A DNA stretch of 64,000 nt from Hetaerina americana (GCA_022747635.1 JAKTNV010000003.1:9278548-9342547), one strand, 5' to 3'; positions 34,748-46,562 are shown, counted from the stretch's first letter. The notes: generated from the letters alone by a model not told the origin. Translations and numbers: made by a program.

Positions 34748-35054
34748 TACCTGATTCAGCTACCAACATAGAGGTGAGAACTCGTGAATCCACCTACATA
34801 CTATCCTTCCGTTCCTTCAAAATTCCCACCCTTAACCGCCATATTTAATTTCCCTCCCAGCATTCCCTCCACACCTCCCCTCCACACCTCCCCTCCACGC
34901 CCATAACTCTTTCCCCTCTCCTGATCCATAGCATATTTTCAGTCTCTCTTGAAGAAGGCCCCTGAGAGGGCCGAAAGCTCGAACAATTTACCGTGTAAGT
35001 GTTCTTTTATATGTGTCTATTCTTTTCTATTTGTGTTATGTTGTGTCAGCCCAT

Positions 35055-35056
<2 letters not shown>
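34748..35056 (+). mobile_element. PLE 3' end, right arm of the inverted pair
   Basis: Plus-strand PLE from the position equal to 19,050 (last 33 codons) through the 3' region, the hammerhead-like motif (34,947-34,984) and the tail, ending GTCAGCCCATTATT at the AT array. It has two minisatellite units. It shares some variants with the left arm against the main copy (for example CATACTATCC) but differs from the left arm at others, so the arms are not an exact fold-back of one molecule. Confidence 0.9.

Positions 35057-35126
<70 letters not shown>
35057..35126. repeat. (AT)n microsatellite at the right PLE end
   Basis: About 70 bp of perfect alternation, the longest array in the window. It directly follows the PLE tail. 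Confidence 0.98.
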
Positions 35127-35129
<3 letters not shown>

Positions 35130-35819
35130 AAATTCAGTCCTTCATAGTAAAACCTAAACCCAACAGCGGCAAAGTATTTCGAAAAATATCAGTTAAGCCG
35201 TGAGATTGGTAATATAAAGGTGCGCGAACAAAAGAGTAGCTAAGAAGGTTGTAGGTAGCGGTTTCCAAGCCAAAAAATACCTTTAACCGAGAATGAACCA
35301 TGAACCTTCGGTGGTGTTGAAAATTTCTTATCACAATTTATACTATTGAGTTTGTAAGTCAAAAATATTCGGTTACAGTCATTTGGAAAATTAAATATAC
35401 ATACCTTCCCTACTTTCTTGAGCGACATGAATAATCTGAAATTATTTCAATGAAATATTAATTTGATGAGATATCATCTTCGGGAACTCATATGTGGAGG
35501 AAAAGTGGCTCAAATACATGTTAGCTATGCACTATAAATTTGAACAGCGACTACCTTCGTTTTACTTCATATCATATGAAACCTGTCTGGTAATTTTTAT
35601 GTATTCGTTTGGAGAAATATTAATTTAAAATTTGGCTGCCCATTATTCTGGAAAAATAAGAGAAAAATTTACAAGTTATTTTATAAAATTTAGTTGGAAA
35701 CATTTGTAATTTGTTGTGAACATTTATAGTTTAGTTTTTTATCTACTTTATAGTCCTTAAGTCTTAATAAACTGCTATTTTCCCTGCGTTTGGATATACG
35801 TGTATGATTACTGATTTAA
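35127..35819. other. AT-rich stretch without a recognisable gene
   Basis: Nothing supportable is seen. Confidence 0.5.
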
Positions 35820-36862
35820 CTAAGTCTTCCCGCCATATTCCTCCTTCACAAACTCTACTCCGAATGACGGCATAAAAATGTTACTTCCCTGTTTTCTTAG
35901 AATCTTGAGTAGTTTTCCAAGGACGTTATCTATTCCCAGAGCCTTCATTGATTGCATTTCCTTTAATGCCTTTTCTATCCTGTGATAAAATAATCTTGGT
36001 ACCATCGGCTTCATATTCTCTCCTATGCCATATCTACCTTATACCTTTATTATAGAGTTCCTCTATACACCTGCATCATTTCCATCTTGTCAGAACTTCT
36101 TTTTCTTCATCTAATATACAAGTGCATTGCATCCTGTATATTATTACTTTACCCGTTGTATTTATAATAGATTCAAAAATAACCCTTTCTCACATCCTGA
36201 TAGATCTTTTGCCTTCTAGCACATACATTGCCCCCTTTTGCCTTTTCTTTAAGCGCTCCATATCCTCATCTCCATATTTCTTTTGCCCCAATGAATTTTT
36301 GTTGTTTAGCTTTGTAATATTTTCTCCCCAGTTCCAAGTTATCACTCCATTTTTCCGTCGCGTGTTATATTTTTATATTCACCATTTCTATTTAATTCAC
36401 CGTTTTCCTAATTTCTTCCTTAAGATATTAGAGTATTTCTTCTATTCTGTTCGTTTCCTTATCCTCTGAGAATTTTAAATGTCTCCTGATACGAGGAAAA
36501 ATTTCGACGATCGGAGGGGTACGATCGTACTCTTCCTTTTCATCCCAGTCTTCTGCATTCCATTTTCTTATAATTATTTACATCTTCATTCTCCTAAATT
36601 TATCATTACTCATCATGGTCACTACTTTATGATATGAACCAGCTACTCCAGGAAAAGTGTATGAATTGATCATATTATGCATACATCGGTGCCTAAATCT
36701 ATTCCGACCGTTGTGTAGTCCCAACTGATACCTCCCGGGATTACCCATGGGTACCTTCGTCTTCCCTTTTGTCAGAATGTATACAAGGAATACCTCTAAA
36801 CTGACTGAAAATGCTCTTAAATCTACAAATATTCTCCCATTCACCTGCTTCATGTTCACCAC
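35820..36862 (-). pseudogene. Decayed LINE: endonuclease end and start of RT
   Basis: On the minus strand the frame 36,578-36,862 has GRYQLGLHNGRNRFRH, followed by SYTFPGVAGSYHKVVTMM. This fits the LINE endonuclease pattern GRYRNQIDYI...YPGAD.GSDH.LV. Downstream, 35,820-36,014 has RIEKALKEMQSMKALGIDNV, matching the RT-entry pattern EV..AI..MK..KA.GIDGI. Order and strand agree with one old element, perhaps extending to 37,264. Stops and T-rich decay lie between. The later RT motifs are not found below 35,820, so it is truncated. Confidence 0.6.
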
Positions 36863-38010
36863 CCTTCCGTCTCCTATTTAGTACTGTGCCACCCATCATT
36901 GACTTTCCACCACTTTGCTCTGTGTATTACTCCGAAACTATCGCACATCCGTTTCCATCTTAGAATGCACAGGCATAAAATATCTTTATTTCCTTTTCCC
37001 ATATTTCCGCCCCTACACAATTAAATACACAGCATCTTTCATTTCAGTAATCCCCGCTATATTTCCATCTTAACTCTCTTAAAGGCCTAATATACAGGTA
37101 TATTTTCTCTCTATCGCTCGCTTGGTGTTTTTTCCCCTTTCCTCTTCTAAGGATTTTTTTAAAAACCAAGTTACTATTTTCACGGGCGAGTGATGTAGTT
37201 TTTTCTCCATCGCCTCAATTCCTTTGATACAGATGGCATTCTTTTTATTTGATCTCCCAGGCATATTTTGAAGAGTTCTTGTTTTAAGTTGAACTCTTAA
37301 TTAACTCCTTTGTAAGTTTCATTTTTTTCATCTTTCACAGTTTAGCGAGTGATTAGTGTATAGTTAATTAAATTCTTTTTCTTTCGCTGCAATCTATTTC
37401 TCTATTTATAAAAATGTTTTTCGTTTTCCTGGTTTTGAAAGGCCTTTTCTGAATTTACATATACGTGAATACTTTAGTAATTTATTTTTTCCAAGTATGT
37501 TCATAGATCGTGTGTAGTATCTCTTTTCTCTCTTATTTCTACTCGACTTCGCGGCCGGCTTTCTAAAATGTTTTTAAATTCAATTTATTATTTGAGTTCG
37601 CGTGGTAGTAGACTCAAGGGGATTTTGAAGCTGAATGCACTTCTCGACTCTTCGATCTCTTCGGCCACACATTTATTGTATTCCTCTTGACTCTCCCGCT
37701 GGTTTCACTGTCCCTAATATGCGCATCATTAAGATTCTCCGCAAATTTTTTTGCAGCTTAGGTGTTTCCGTTCCTTCTCTTGTCTTATCTTTCACTTCTC
37801 AGTATTAATAAATCTTGATTGCCTCTCCAATCCCCCAATATTCGCCTTCTTAAAAGCGTTCGAGTTTCAGCCATCGGTACGGTTTTGTCCTATTACCATC
37901 TCTTTCCTGCACCTTTATTTTCACTTCTAAAGTTCTTCTTTGTGTTTATTATTTCGTTGAAGTTATATCTTTGTATTCCTTGCTAAATTTATTATTACAT
38001 AGAATATACT
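36863..38010. other. T-rich stretch, possibly more decayed LINE
   Basis: The plus strand is T/C-rich with many short frames. The frame at 37,079-37,264 (minus) is lysine-rich and could belong to the LINE remnant at 35.8-36.9 kb, but no motif confirms it. Confidence 0.35.
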
Positions 38011-38012
38011 AC

Positions 38013-38912
38013 TCTGTCTAATAAATACGCGAACTGAGGCCGCAAAAACTTAATTTTGCAAAATTTAGTCTTCATCGATATAAACCCCTTCAAAGTACTC
38101 TCCATTCGTTTCCATTCACCTATTCCATCTTCTTTTCCACTGTTTAAAGCACCCTTGGAAGACCTCGGCAGTTAGGATTTTTAGTTTTCTCGTCGTTTTT
38201 TGCTTTATTGTGCCCAAATTTTCCCAGTGATGTTCTTTTATTACATTTTTGCATTTTGGGATTAAGAAAAAGTCGCAGGGGAAGAGATCTGGAAAATAAG
38301 GATGGTGATTGATTTTTTTGCCAGATACTGGCGAACAATCAATGCTGAATGTGCAGGTGCGTAGTCATGGTGACGGATCCATCCATCGCCTTGAGCCAAA
38401 TTTGGTCACCCACGAACGACGCACGCGATCTCTCAAGTGCTTGAGAGCCGTAAGGTAGAACTCAGCATTTACTGTTTGTCCTTTAGGAATAAATTCTTGA
38501 TGAACAACACCTTCGACATCAAAGAAAACCAGAAGCATGACTTTCATTTTAGATCGGCTTTTACTTGATTTTTTGGTTTGATTTAATCCATTTGAAAATG
38601 AATGTTTTCTTCGGAGCATTATCACCGTAAACGGCTGTCAAAATTTCATTTATTTCTTGATAACTTTCACCGCACTTCACCAAAATATTGGTGCTAATTC
38701 GTTCCTCCGTGATTTCGCCAATTTCCATTTTCGACAAGCAGTAAAGACAAGGGCAACAGAAACTAGCGTAACTGGCACCATACGCATAACTCGACGATCC
38801 GGCTACCACCGACGGCTCATTGGGTCTCAGGCAACTAGCACCGCTAATGGGCTGGGCTATAGTCCGAGTTATGGCCACCAGATTGCACCAGTTCGCGTAT
38901 TTATTGGATGGA
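38013..38912 (-). mobile_element. Mariner-family transposon, internally deleted and frameshifted
   Basis: The ends at 38,013-38,036 and 38,889-38,912 are inverted repeats that share AATAAATACGCGAACTG (21 of 24 bases match). On the minus strand, 38,728-38,561 encodes an N-terminal DNA-binding region (MEIGEITEERISTNILVK, then EILTAVYGD). 38,560-38,440 encodes the KVMLLVFFDVEGVVHQEF block. Near 38,365-38,330 is HHDYAPAHSAL (second catalytic Asp with N changed to Y), then, after a frameshift, FPDLFPCDFFLIPK with the third Asp. The segment with the first catalytic Asp is missing. TA duplications are not clear at the ends. Confidence 0.8.
38144..38728 (-). pseudogene. Mariner transposase remnant
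   Basis: The pieces run N-terminal helix-turn-helix (38,728-38,561), an internal join to the FFDVEG block, a HHDYAPAH block and a C-terminal end (WKRRWNR before a stop near 38,130). The frames change at least twice, so no functional protein can be made. It differs strongly from the transposase at 45.8 kb and is a separate family. Confidence 0.7.
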
Positions 38913-40547
38913 CTTAGCACTTTTTGTTTTCTTATCCTATTTAATTCTTTGCGTCACATGTATGTTACTCTTCCTTAATATTATTTGATTATATCATCTT
39001 CGTTGGCTCTATGTTTTACAATTTATTTTTTAGGAATACAAATTTTAATAGAAGATGTGAGAAACATTTTTTTAATTTCGGTTGAAATTTAATGTGACTT
39101 GTAAAAGTATGGCTACCCGATTCAAAGTTTCTTTCATCTTCAACCGTAAAATTCTTTGAAAATGGAGCATTTTCGTCGTTCTCGAATCCACTAATGGAAC
39201 TCAATGACCAGCCAAATTCTTGGTCAAGAGTTTTCTGTCTGGTTAATGTATTTCATGTATTTGTAAGTTTTCCGTGTTTTATAACTTAGCAACTGAGTGT
39301 GTGACATGAATTACAAGAACTCTAGGGATCCTGGGTGCATGGATCATTTCCTTCCTTCCGTCGGATTCTCGTTAAGCTGATCCTTGGTCTTAAATCCCAA
39401 GAGTGAAGATCCATCCCGTCGACGATGGTTTTAAGTGAGTCATTAAAAATTGATCGAGTTCAAATGCCATACGGTGTGCGTTGCTTGTTTGTGATGGATA
39501 AAACTGTCATTAGGTGTTTAATTGTTTTAATATGATTCAAAAGGAGGTCCTTTAATAGGATGGAAATTAATATGAATTATAATTAAAATGAGTAACAGTG
39601 TCTTGAGTTTATATCCAACTCAGAACAAAAGTCTTCATCCCTAGTGGCACTTGGCCGGAACGTGTTCTATAGTTAATTCATGAGAGTGCCCTTAAATTCA
39701 GGGAGCCGTTAATGTAATTAGAGCAATCAGCAGGTATAAGTGTGCTGTACATTTTACAGAGGACATGTGATTAGTCATCACGCAAATAAAGGCTTGAATG
39801 TCGTAATAATAATTAGGATGCTATGACCTGGGAATCACTTAATGGTTTTATTTCCGTGAATGGAAATGAGTTAAAACTGTCCCTAAGTACCTTCGCTGGA
39901 ACAAATTCAACGTTACGAGCGTTACATTTATTATAAGACACCTTACGTGCAGCCTCTAAGACTCCCTGGAGTGAACGAAACAGTAATTGTAGTTGAATGC
40001 GTGATAAGAACAAATAAGCTAAAAATATGTTTATTATGTAGAAAATTCCATCATTTAAATTGCGTGATTACATTTATGAGGTGCTTATTCGTAGAAATCT
40101 ATTTTTCAACGCTAATGTAAGAGTAGCATGTAAGAAAATATCCTCTGTTATTTATGTATTCTGAGAAGAAAATATTGGCGCCAAAAAAATACCATAGATT
40201 CTTAGCTTTTAGTCGATGTTTGGCTCAATTTTCTGTAATTTACATTTATACTATTTATACGCAGCATGCATGGGGAAGAAGTTTGGCTAAAAGTTTTGAT
40301 GTCATTTAATTTTAACCATACCCCGAAAAGATAAAAAGATGGCAGCATGTGTGGGTTAATTATAATATCGATGTAAATTTTATATGCAGCATTGTAATTC
40401 TGAGAATCATCTGCAGTAGTTCATATACAAATAATATAATATGTATAAATATGTAACGGTGCAAACTACATCCTAGGCGAAATAATTTTGGATTTATAAA
40501 TGACAACTGAATGCCAGACGTCATTGTATTTAAAGCTTCTTTAGGGT
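38913..40547. other. Stretch without a recognisable gene
   Basis: Nothing supportable is seen; short frames near 39,016 and 39,813 are unrecognised. Confidence 0.45.
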
Positions 40548-40590
40548 CTTGTGCCCATCCTTCCTTAACCGGTAGATTACTTTAAAAAAA
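40548..40590 (+). repeat. LINE-A 3'-terminal stub
   Basis: CTTGTGCCCATCC and then TTAACCGGTAGATTAC match the last 35-40 bp of LINE-A copies 1 and 3, followed by an A-run. It is a severely 5'-truncated insertion. Confidence 0.7.
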
Positions 40591-41380
40591 GGCTCGTAAA
40601 ACCGCGTCTACGGGAACATTATTTTCTCTTGAGCCAAAAATATTACACGAATAAAAGTACAACTTGAATCGCTCACTCTTTTGGAAAACGTTCTGGTTTC
40701 TTATGAATGAATGTGGCCATGATGATAGCTTACATCAGACTAACAATTATTTATTTAAGAATTACGTTGCAATCGTTCCGGTGGCAACGGTCAAGTTTGA
40801 TCAATGATCACTCTTACAACGAACATACATACATATATGCATTAGAAAAACAGGTAGGAGAGAAAATATTCTTACATGCAACGGCACTTCCACATCACCT
40901 ACAAAATGCCGTCCACGTCACATACAAACAATATTTTAATATCTGCAAAGAAGTTTATCACCCAGTAGCTGCTTTACATTTATTCTTAAAACTCCTCAAA
41001 TTCGATGTAAAAGTCCAAAACAAACCTCCATGCAGCTGGTTCCATTAAATAAAAGTTATATTTAAAAAAGGGCATTTTTCTTATTTGTTTTATGCGTTCT
41101 TATTTTTACTTTGAAACTATGGTCGTTTTTTCCCTCAAAGTTAGGCTTTTCTATCTTTTTCCATAAATCTTCCCACGCTTAGTCATTTTTAACAATTCTT
41201 TACATCGCGCCTAACTTACTCCTTTTTCTTCTATTTTTCAAACTCTCCCATTTCAGTAAATATAACATTTCTGTGACACTCTTTGTTCTTTTGTACCTTC
41301 CGAGTACATGTCTTTTTAATATGTCCAACTTCATATGGATCCCATATTATAGACGATTATTTTAGGATACGTATAACCAG
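40591..41380. other. Stretch with one unrecognised 113-codon frame
   Basis: A plus-strand frame at 40,707-41,048 has ordinary residue composition but no domain I recognise and no adjoining exon signals; it may be chance. The rest is T-rich. Confidence 0.35.
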
Positions 41381-41399
41381 CACCTTATGTTTCATGACT

Positions 41400-42960
41400 A
41401 TGCATCAAATACTTGTGAGGGAGATAGATATGTAATGATTTTGTTCCTCTCTGTCGCCGCTTTTATGTGTAGGATTTATATTAGTTATTCTTCATTCACT
41501 GTGAATGTTTTGTCCGGGTCAAACGACCCATCAAATATAATTTTCAAATACTGCACAATTTTTGACGCTAGTTTTTTAAATATTCGAGTTGATACGAGCT
41601 GAACACTCGTATTTGATCAGACCCTGAGGATTCCTTAAGTCTAATATTTTTAAGCAAATGTTATTTTACACTGTTAATTATGAATTTCGGATATTGGTTG
41701 GAGGAAATGATTCGATAAGCTATCCGAGGTATTTGGTGCACAGTAAGCGAATTTACCGTGGACTTGTTTCCCTGAACCTCCCTGGCAGGACCAATATTTT
41801 GGATTTTTTCAAATGTTTAACTAATATGTTCCCTTTGAATTCGAGGAAAACTTTTCCATGTTCTCTCTTGACATTCGTCCTGGAAGCCTCAATATCGTGA
41901 ATTATCTCGATTCACTATCCTTCGATCATTCCAACTTTTTAATTTTGGTGTGACATAGTCTTTGACGTTTTGACGATGTTTAACCTTCAGCGTTCTACCC
42001 TCTAGGTCACGTGTTCTGATTAAAAAATTTACTTAGAATGAACCTAATGACAACTGAGCGCTTGTCAATCAAGGAACCGATCCTAAGTATCCCCTGTGTT
42101 TTGGTGTCTGCCATTCCTCTTAATGAGTTGTGTAACAAGATTTTATAGCAGAGTAGTTCCCGATTTTAAGAGGGTAAATGTTTTTAATAAGCCTTTCACT
42201 TCTAACGCTATGCTGGGAAAATTTAGCATTCACTACTCTGTGGTCGCTCATTCCTTTTCATAGTTTTAAATTTGATAACCTTTCGAGTACATTTGTGTCT
42301 AATAAGTCAAATATATGTATTACTGTCCCAGGTTGTGGAATTGAGAGGTTGATTTATGGAGTTCCACGCAATATTATGTAAAAACGACTCTTTTATATTT
42401 TTTTTATTTAAACCCCGATTGAAAACTGTGCACGTTCCAATTAACAGATGAGATGTTTAAATCTTTGCCTTTTATTATGTTTCGTGCGTTGTTTTGAGAT
42501 GAGAAGTTTTAATATGTTTTCTTAGATCTAGTATTAAATTAATACTACCTTCCAGTGACCTGTAAAATGTGCTAACGTAGATTATTTTGGATTGAGGAAT
42601 TTTAATTGAGCACCAAAAGTTTACAAGCCGTTGACTGAGATTATCTCAGCTCTGCGGACGCAGGCGTTCTTAACTGAAATAAAAACGTCGACTCTGATTC
42701 TATTTACTCTGTCGTTTCCGTAAACAGAAAAGGATTAGGGAATCATTTTACGGTTAGTGATTTTAGTGGATAACCAGCTTTTATTTTCAGTAATCATGTC
42801 TGCGCATTTGCTTGGGATAGGTTGATGGTAGTCAGGGACTTCGTTCATTACATTTCGGCAGTTAACTAATAATGTAAATGTGTGCAGGAAATTAAAGTTT
42901 CTTCAGTATTTAACGTTGATCTTTATCTTATTATAATCGAATCTCATATGAAACTTTCCC
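41400..42960 (-). pseudogene. Decayed CR1/Jockey-type LINE, endonuclease plus RT start
   Basis: On the minus strand the order is as follows. VDVFISVKNACVRRAEIIS lies near 42,650 and resembles the VLIAVK block of the endonuclease. KGKDLNISSVNWN near 42,440 resembles the GGDFNLPNINW block. SSGSDQIRV near 41,620 resembles the RT-entry SSGPDQI block, and NPTHKSGDRE near 41,430 the P.HK.GDR block. Stops and frameshifts are frequent. The catalytic RT core is not found downstream, so the copy is truncated or eroded. The clade call is from these motif types only. Confidence 0.55.
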
Positions 42961-43582
42961 TCCTATACAATATGACTCGCACTAAATGGCATATGGTATA
43001 CATCTCTGGCGCTGATTCTCACTTCATTTAAAGCTAAATCATTTGGCAGTGACGACTTTTGGTACCCCTTACTTGACCACATTGGTGGTGTATACTGTAA
43101 TCACTATTAAAAAAGCTCCACGGAGCTGAAATATTCTACCCGTTTCAAACCAGGCGGTCTCAGACGCGTACTGCCCATCAGAGCGGTTCAGAGGGTTTTT
43201 ACACGATTGAAATTCCGGCTGAAGGTCAACAAAAAATGCTCCGATATCCTCGCAATGTTTTCTTGCGAGTCCTTGAGTATGAGAATGAAAGGCTTTATTG
43301 GAGTAGCCACAGTTGATTGTGGTGTTGGAGGTTGTAGGATTAGAATGGAGGGATGAGTGATATATTCGAAATTAGCATTCGAATTAAATAGCACAGGCGA
43401 GAATAGAGGAAGAAGAATCGGGGGATTTCCGTGACAGGTAAGTATGTGAGACGTGAGAGACCTGCTCCTCATTGATGAACATTTTAATACGCATTGTGAT
43501 AACGCGTAGAAAGGGCTAGAGCCAGGAGTAAGAAAGCCACATATGTAGTTGATTAAGGGGTAGAGCGTGAAACAGTCAAGCA

Positions 43583-44290
43583 TTTGCAGTTATTATTGAG
43601 TACTTCACAGAAGCAATAAAAGAGATATTAGACATGGATTACCTGCAAGAAAACAAAAGAACAAAAATTTCGAAAAGTAGGAAATCTAAGTTAAACAGTC
43701 GAGTACGAAGGAATTAACTAGTGCTGATTGTGTAGTTTACATTTTGAAGGTAATATTTTAGAGGGAAATGACATAAACCTGGAAACATTAGAAGCAAAAT
43801 TGCGCAGCCAAAGGACGAATGTACAAAATTAAGCCTTTGGCTGAATGGTACATTAAGTAAAAATTGAATAAAAAGTTCCAAAAATTCTGCAATATGTAAC
43901 ATAGTGCCATATGGATTTAAAAATGTGTCTTAGAGCTAGAAGAATGGGCGTATTTTTGAGGCTTTTGAGAAGTAAGTGAGGGGATTAAAGCAGAAAATAA
44001 GTTGGGCATAGAGGGAGGCTAATGATAAAGTTTTTAGCACGAGTATTTGAGTGAAGAGAGGAAGCTACGTGTACTTTCAGGAAATCCAAAAGAGGTCCTG
44101 AAAGTGATCCTTCCAAAACAAGGCAGGGTGTTTAAGGCCACTTTTGTTGTTGTAGAAAGGGCTAAAGATAATGAAAACATGGGTGAAGGGTGTTTTAAGA
44201 AGGGGTTTTACGCTGGAAATATGGTCGGTCAGGGGAATTACTTTCTTTGCGGATTACTTAGGATGGAAGGCCAAGCAAGTTAAAGGTTGT
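43583..44290 (+). pseudogene. Old LINE-A-related remnant 2
   Basis: It begins with GCAGTTATTATTGAGTACTTCACAG, nearly the same start as at 23,704, and the translation LQLLLSTSQKQ...KRY follows the LQALLSELEIQCDRYG block of LINE-A. Later, at about 44,047, SEERKLRVLSGNPKE is comparable with the end of the 23.7-kb remnant. Stops are numerous. Both remnants probably derive from one sublineage older than LINE-A. Confidence 0.5.
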
Positions 44291-45632
44291 GTGAGGTGAA
44301 TAACCAATTTAGGAATGCCATGGTCTGGTGTGGTATTCCATTGGTAGCTTGGTAATTATTTTATGGTATATGCTGCTATGCATTGGTAAATCGATTAAGG
44401 GGAAAGTTAAAATTAGAGGGAAAAGGGCTAAATTCAGAAAGGGAAATTAATAATTGGTGATTTCATCCAACAAAGACGTCTCGGGTTAAAAGAGAAGATT
44501 CATTAAGAATTCCTAATGATCCGAATCACTAACATACTGATACACTCCTCGCACGAAATTACCGTTAAATTTTAATCCTCTTGTGTGGCCCTAAGTTGCT
44601 GAAAGAGTTGGTCATTATTAAAGTAATTGCGCAGCGCATTGGATGCATACAACCCCAATGAATTGGAGTCCCGTGCGTTGCTGTTGTAGAGTTTGGACAA
44701 CCTAGGTGGTGCGTTTGAATTGGATTCTCGTCATTACTTTCCAGCATGCGTGATAATATGCGGGTTGTCATTTGAGCTTTTGCTACATGTGACACATATC
44801 CCAAATTGAAACATAATGCCTTATATTAGGCACACATTTTGCAAGGGGATGATACCATATAATTATACCAACTATAAGTAAAAGACTGCTATCTTTGTTT
44901 CTAGTTGTTTGTAGCTATACTCTTATTTATATATCTTGCACAAATAAAGGTGATCTATGATTTTCGTGGAGATGAATTTATATTCGAATTATTTAAATTG
45001 ATAAAGAATTAATTCCTAAAATTTATGCTTTAAGAACCATGATTTTATTGTACATATCTCTTCTTGCTTTTGGTTATCTATGTAAAAGGAAATTAATTTT
45101 ACTTTCTTAATTATAAATATGTATATTATTGTCAAATTTGCCGGAAAATACCAATTTCTCAGAAAAAATTATTTTGTTGATCGTCTATCGTAATAATATC
45201 CTGTAGATTTTATTTATCTGTTTAATCGTAGTCAAAATTTTTAACTTTTGAAAAAGTAAGTAACTTTCATTCATCATTCATTTCAATCTCCTGCATATCT
45301 CGGTAAATTATCGTTATTTTATACATAGGAGACTCATAATTAATAGGAAATAAATTCAAATGCCTTATTCTCGGTGTTTTTCATCTGTCACTTGGTATAA
45401 AAATACGGAAATTATTGTAAAGCATCTGGTGTAAGTGTTCCACCATTTTAGATCAACAACGCGCAGTTGACTTTGGTAACCGATGTCTACGTTGTCCCCA
45501 TAAACAAAAAGTATTCTTCTTGTCTCAATATGTTGTGAGTAACTGAATTGGAATTGAAAGATCTAATTCTCTCTCTATCACATTTACAATTCTTACTGGA
45601 TATTATACATGAACATCGTGTAAATTAATATA
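44291..45632. other. AT-rich stretch without a recognisable gene
   Basis: Nothing supportable is seen. The mariner element inserts at its right end. Confidence 0.5.
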
Positions 45633-45827
45633 CAGGGTTCGTCCGGAAAATAAGTGTACTGATTTTTTCCCGCCGCTCCAGGCGCGCCCAACACCGCTCT
45701 GACGGGCTGTGATTGGAGGGGGTATGTTGGCAAGCGACGCTGAAAAAGGCAGTCGGCTCTGAGCTGTTGTGTAGTGAGGAGCTCTGTTAACGCGAACCTC
45801 CACGCTCGACCCACGTCACGGAACGCG

Positions 45828-46140
45828 ATGCCGAAGTTTTTGGAGCAGCGTTATTCCATCAAATTTGCGGTAAAGCTTGGGAAATCGTCTACCGAAACTG
45901 TCGGTATGATTAACCAGGCTTACGGGGAGTCAGCCATGTCCAGAAACATGATCTTTCGGTGGCACAAGATGTTCGTGGAGGGCAGAGAAGAGGTCGACGA
46001 CGAACCACGGCCTGGACGCCCATCAACGACACTCACCGACGAAAATGTGCGAAAAGTTCACGATGTACTGAACTCTGATCGTCGTCTTAGTGTTCGGATG
46101 ATAGCAGAGCAGTGTAATGTGCCAAAAACAATAGTGCACG
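45828..46140 (+). CDS. Mariner transposase N-terminal fragment
   Basis: The start ATG at 45,828 gives MPKFLEQRYSIKFAVKL, then a bipartite helix-turn-helix (MINQAYGESAMSRNMIFRWH, FVEGREEVDDEPRPGRPS, SVRMIAEQCNVPKTIVHE). This is the terminal-repeat-binding domain. The frame is open but joins, at about 46,140, to a different frame of the catalytic half, so the translated product would be the DNA-binding domain with a nonsense tail. Such a product might act as a competitive repressor of active mariner transposase; that is inference. Confidence 0.85.
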
Positions 46141-46489
46141 AGTCGCCCGCGTCCGGCCAGCGATCAAAAACATCTGGCGGCTGCATCACGACAATGCGCC
46201 GTCTCACACCGCGCTTGTCGTGTCGGACTTCTTGGCCAAGCACGGCGTGGCAACGCTGCCGCACCCGCCCTACAGCCCGGACTTGGCACCACCGGACTTC
46301 TTTCTGTTCCCAAAGATAAAGAGGAGTTTGAAAGGAACGCGATACGGGACTTTGGACGCCGTCAAAGAGGCCGTGACGACGTGTCTTCGAGAGGTTCCCG
46401 ATGATGCCTTCGCGGGAGCGTTCCAGGAATGGGAACGCCGCTGGAACAAGTGTATCGACTCACAAGGGTCCTATTTTGAGGAATATTAG
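46139..46489 (+). pseudogene. Mariner transposase C-terminal catalytic part, first Asp absent
   Basis: In a different frame from the N-terminal part, this piece reads RVRPAIKNIWRLHHDNAPSH and continues to YSPDLAPPDFFLFPK. The second and third catalytic Asp residues are separated by 34 residues, as in DD34D mariners. The tail EWERRWNKCIDSQGSYFEEY ends at the stop at 46,489. The block that should hold the TGDE motif with the first Asp (roughly 100 residues) is deleted, so catalysis is impossible. Confidence 0.85.
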
Positions 46490-46562
46490 CTTAAGATATG
46501 TAAAAGTGTAATAAATTTTTTTTCCAGAGCTCAGTACACTTATTTTCCGGACGAACCCTGTA

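Larger units (their letters stand above)
45633..46560 (+). mobile_element. Mariner (DD34D) transposon, internally deleted, perfect TIRs
   Basis: The first 30 bp (starting CAGGGTTCGTCCGG) are the exact reverse complement of the last 30 bp (46,531-46,560), and the element is flanked by TA on both sides (45,631-45,632 and 46,561-46,562), the mariner target duplication. Length is 928 bp against about 1.3 kb for full mariners. The missing part lies inside the transposase. Perfect ends imply recent mobilisation by transposase from an intact copy elsewhere. Confidence 0.95.

Noticed and set aside
40707..41048. 113-codon plus-strand frame
   Set aside because: No domain, no splice or promoter support, and its length is within chance for this composition.
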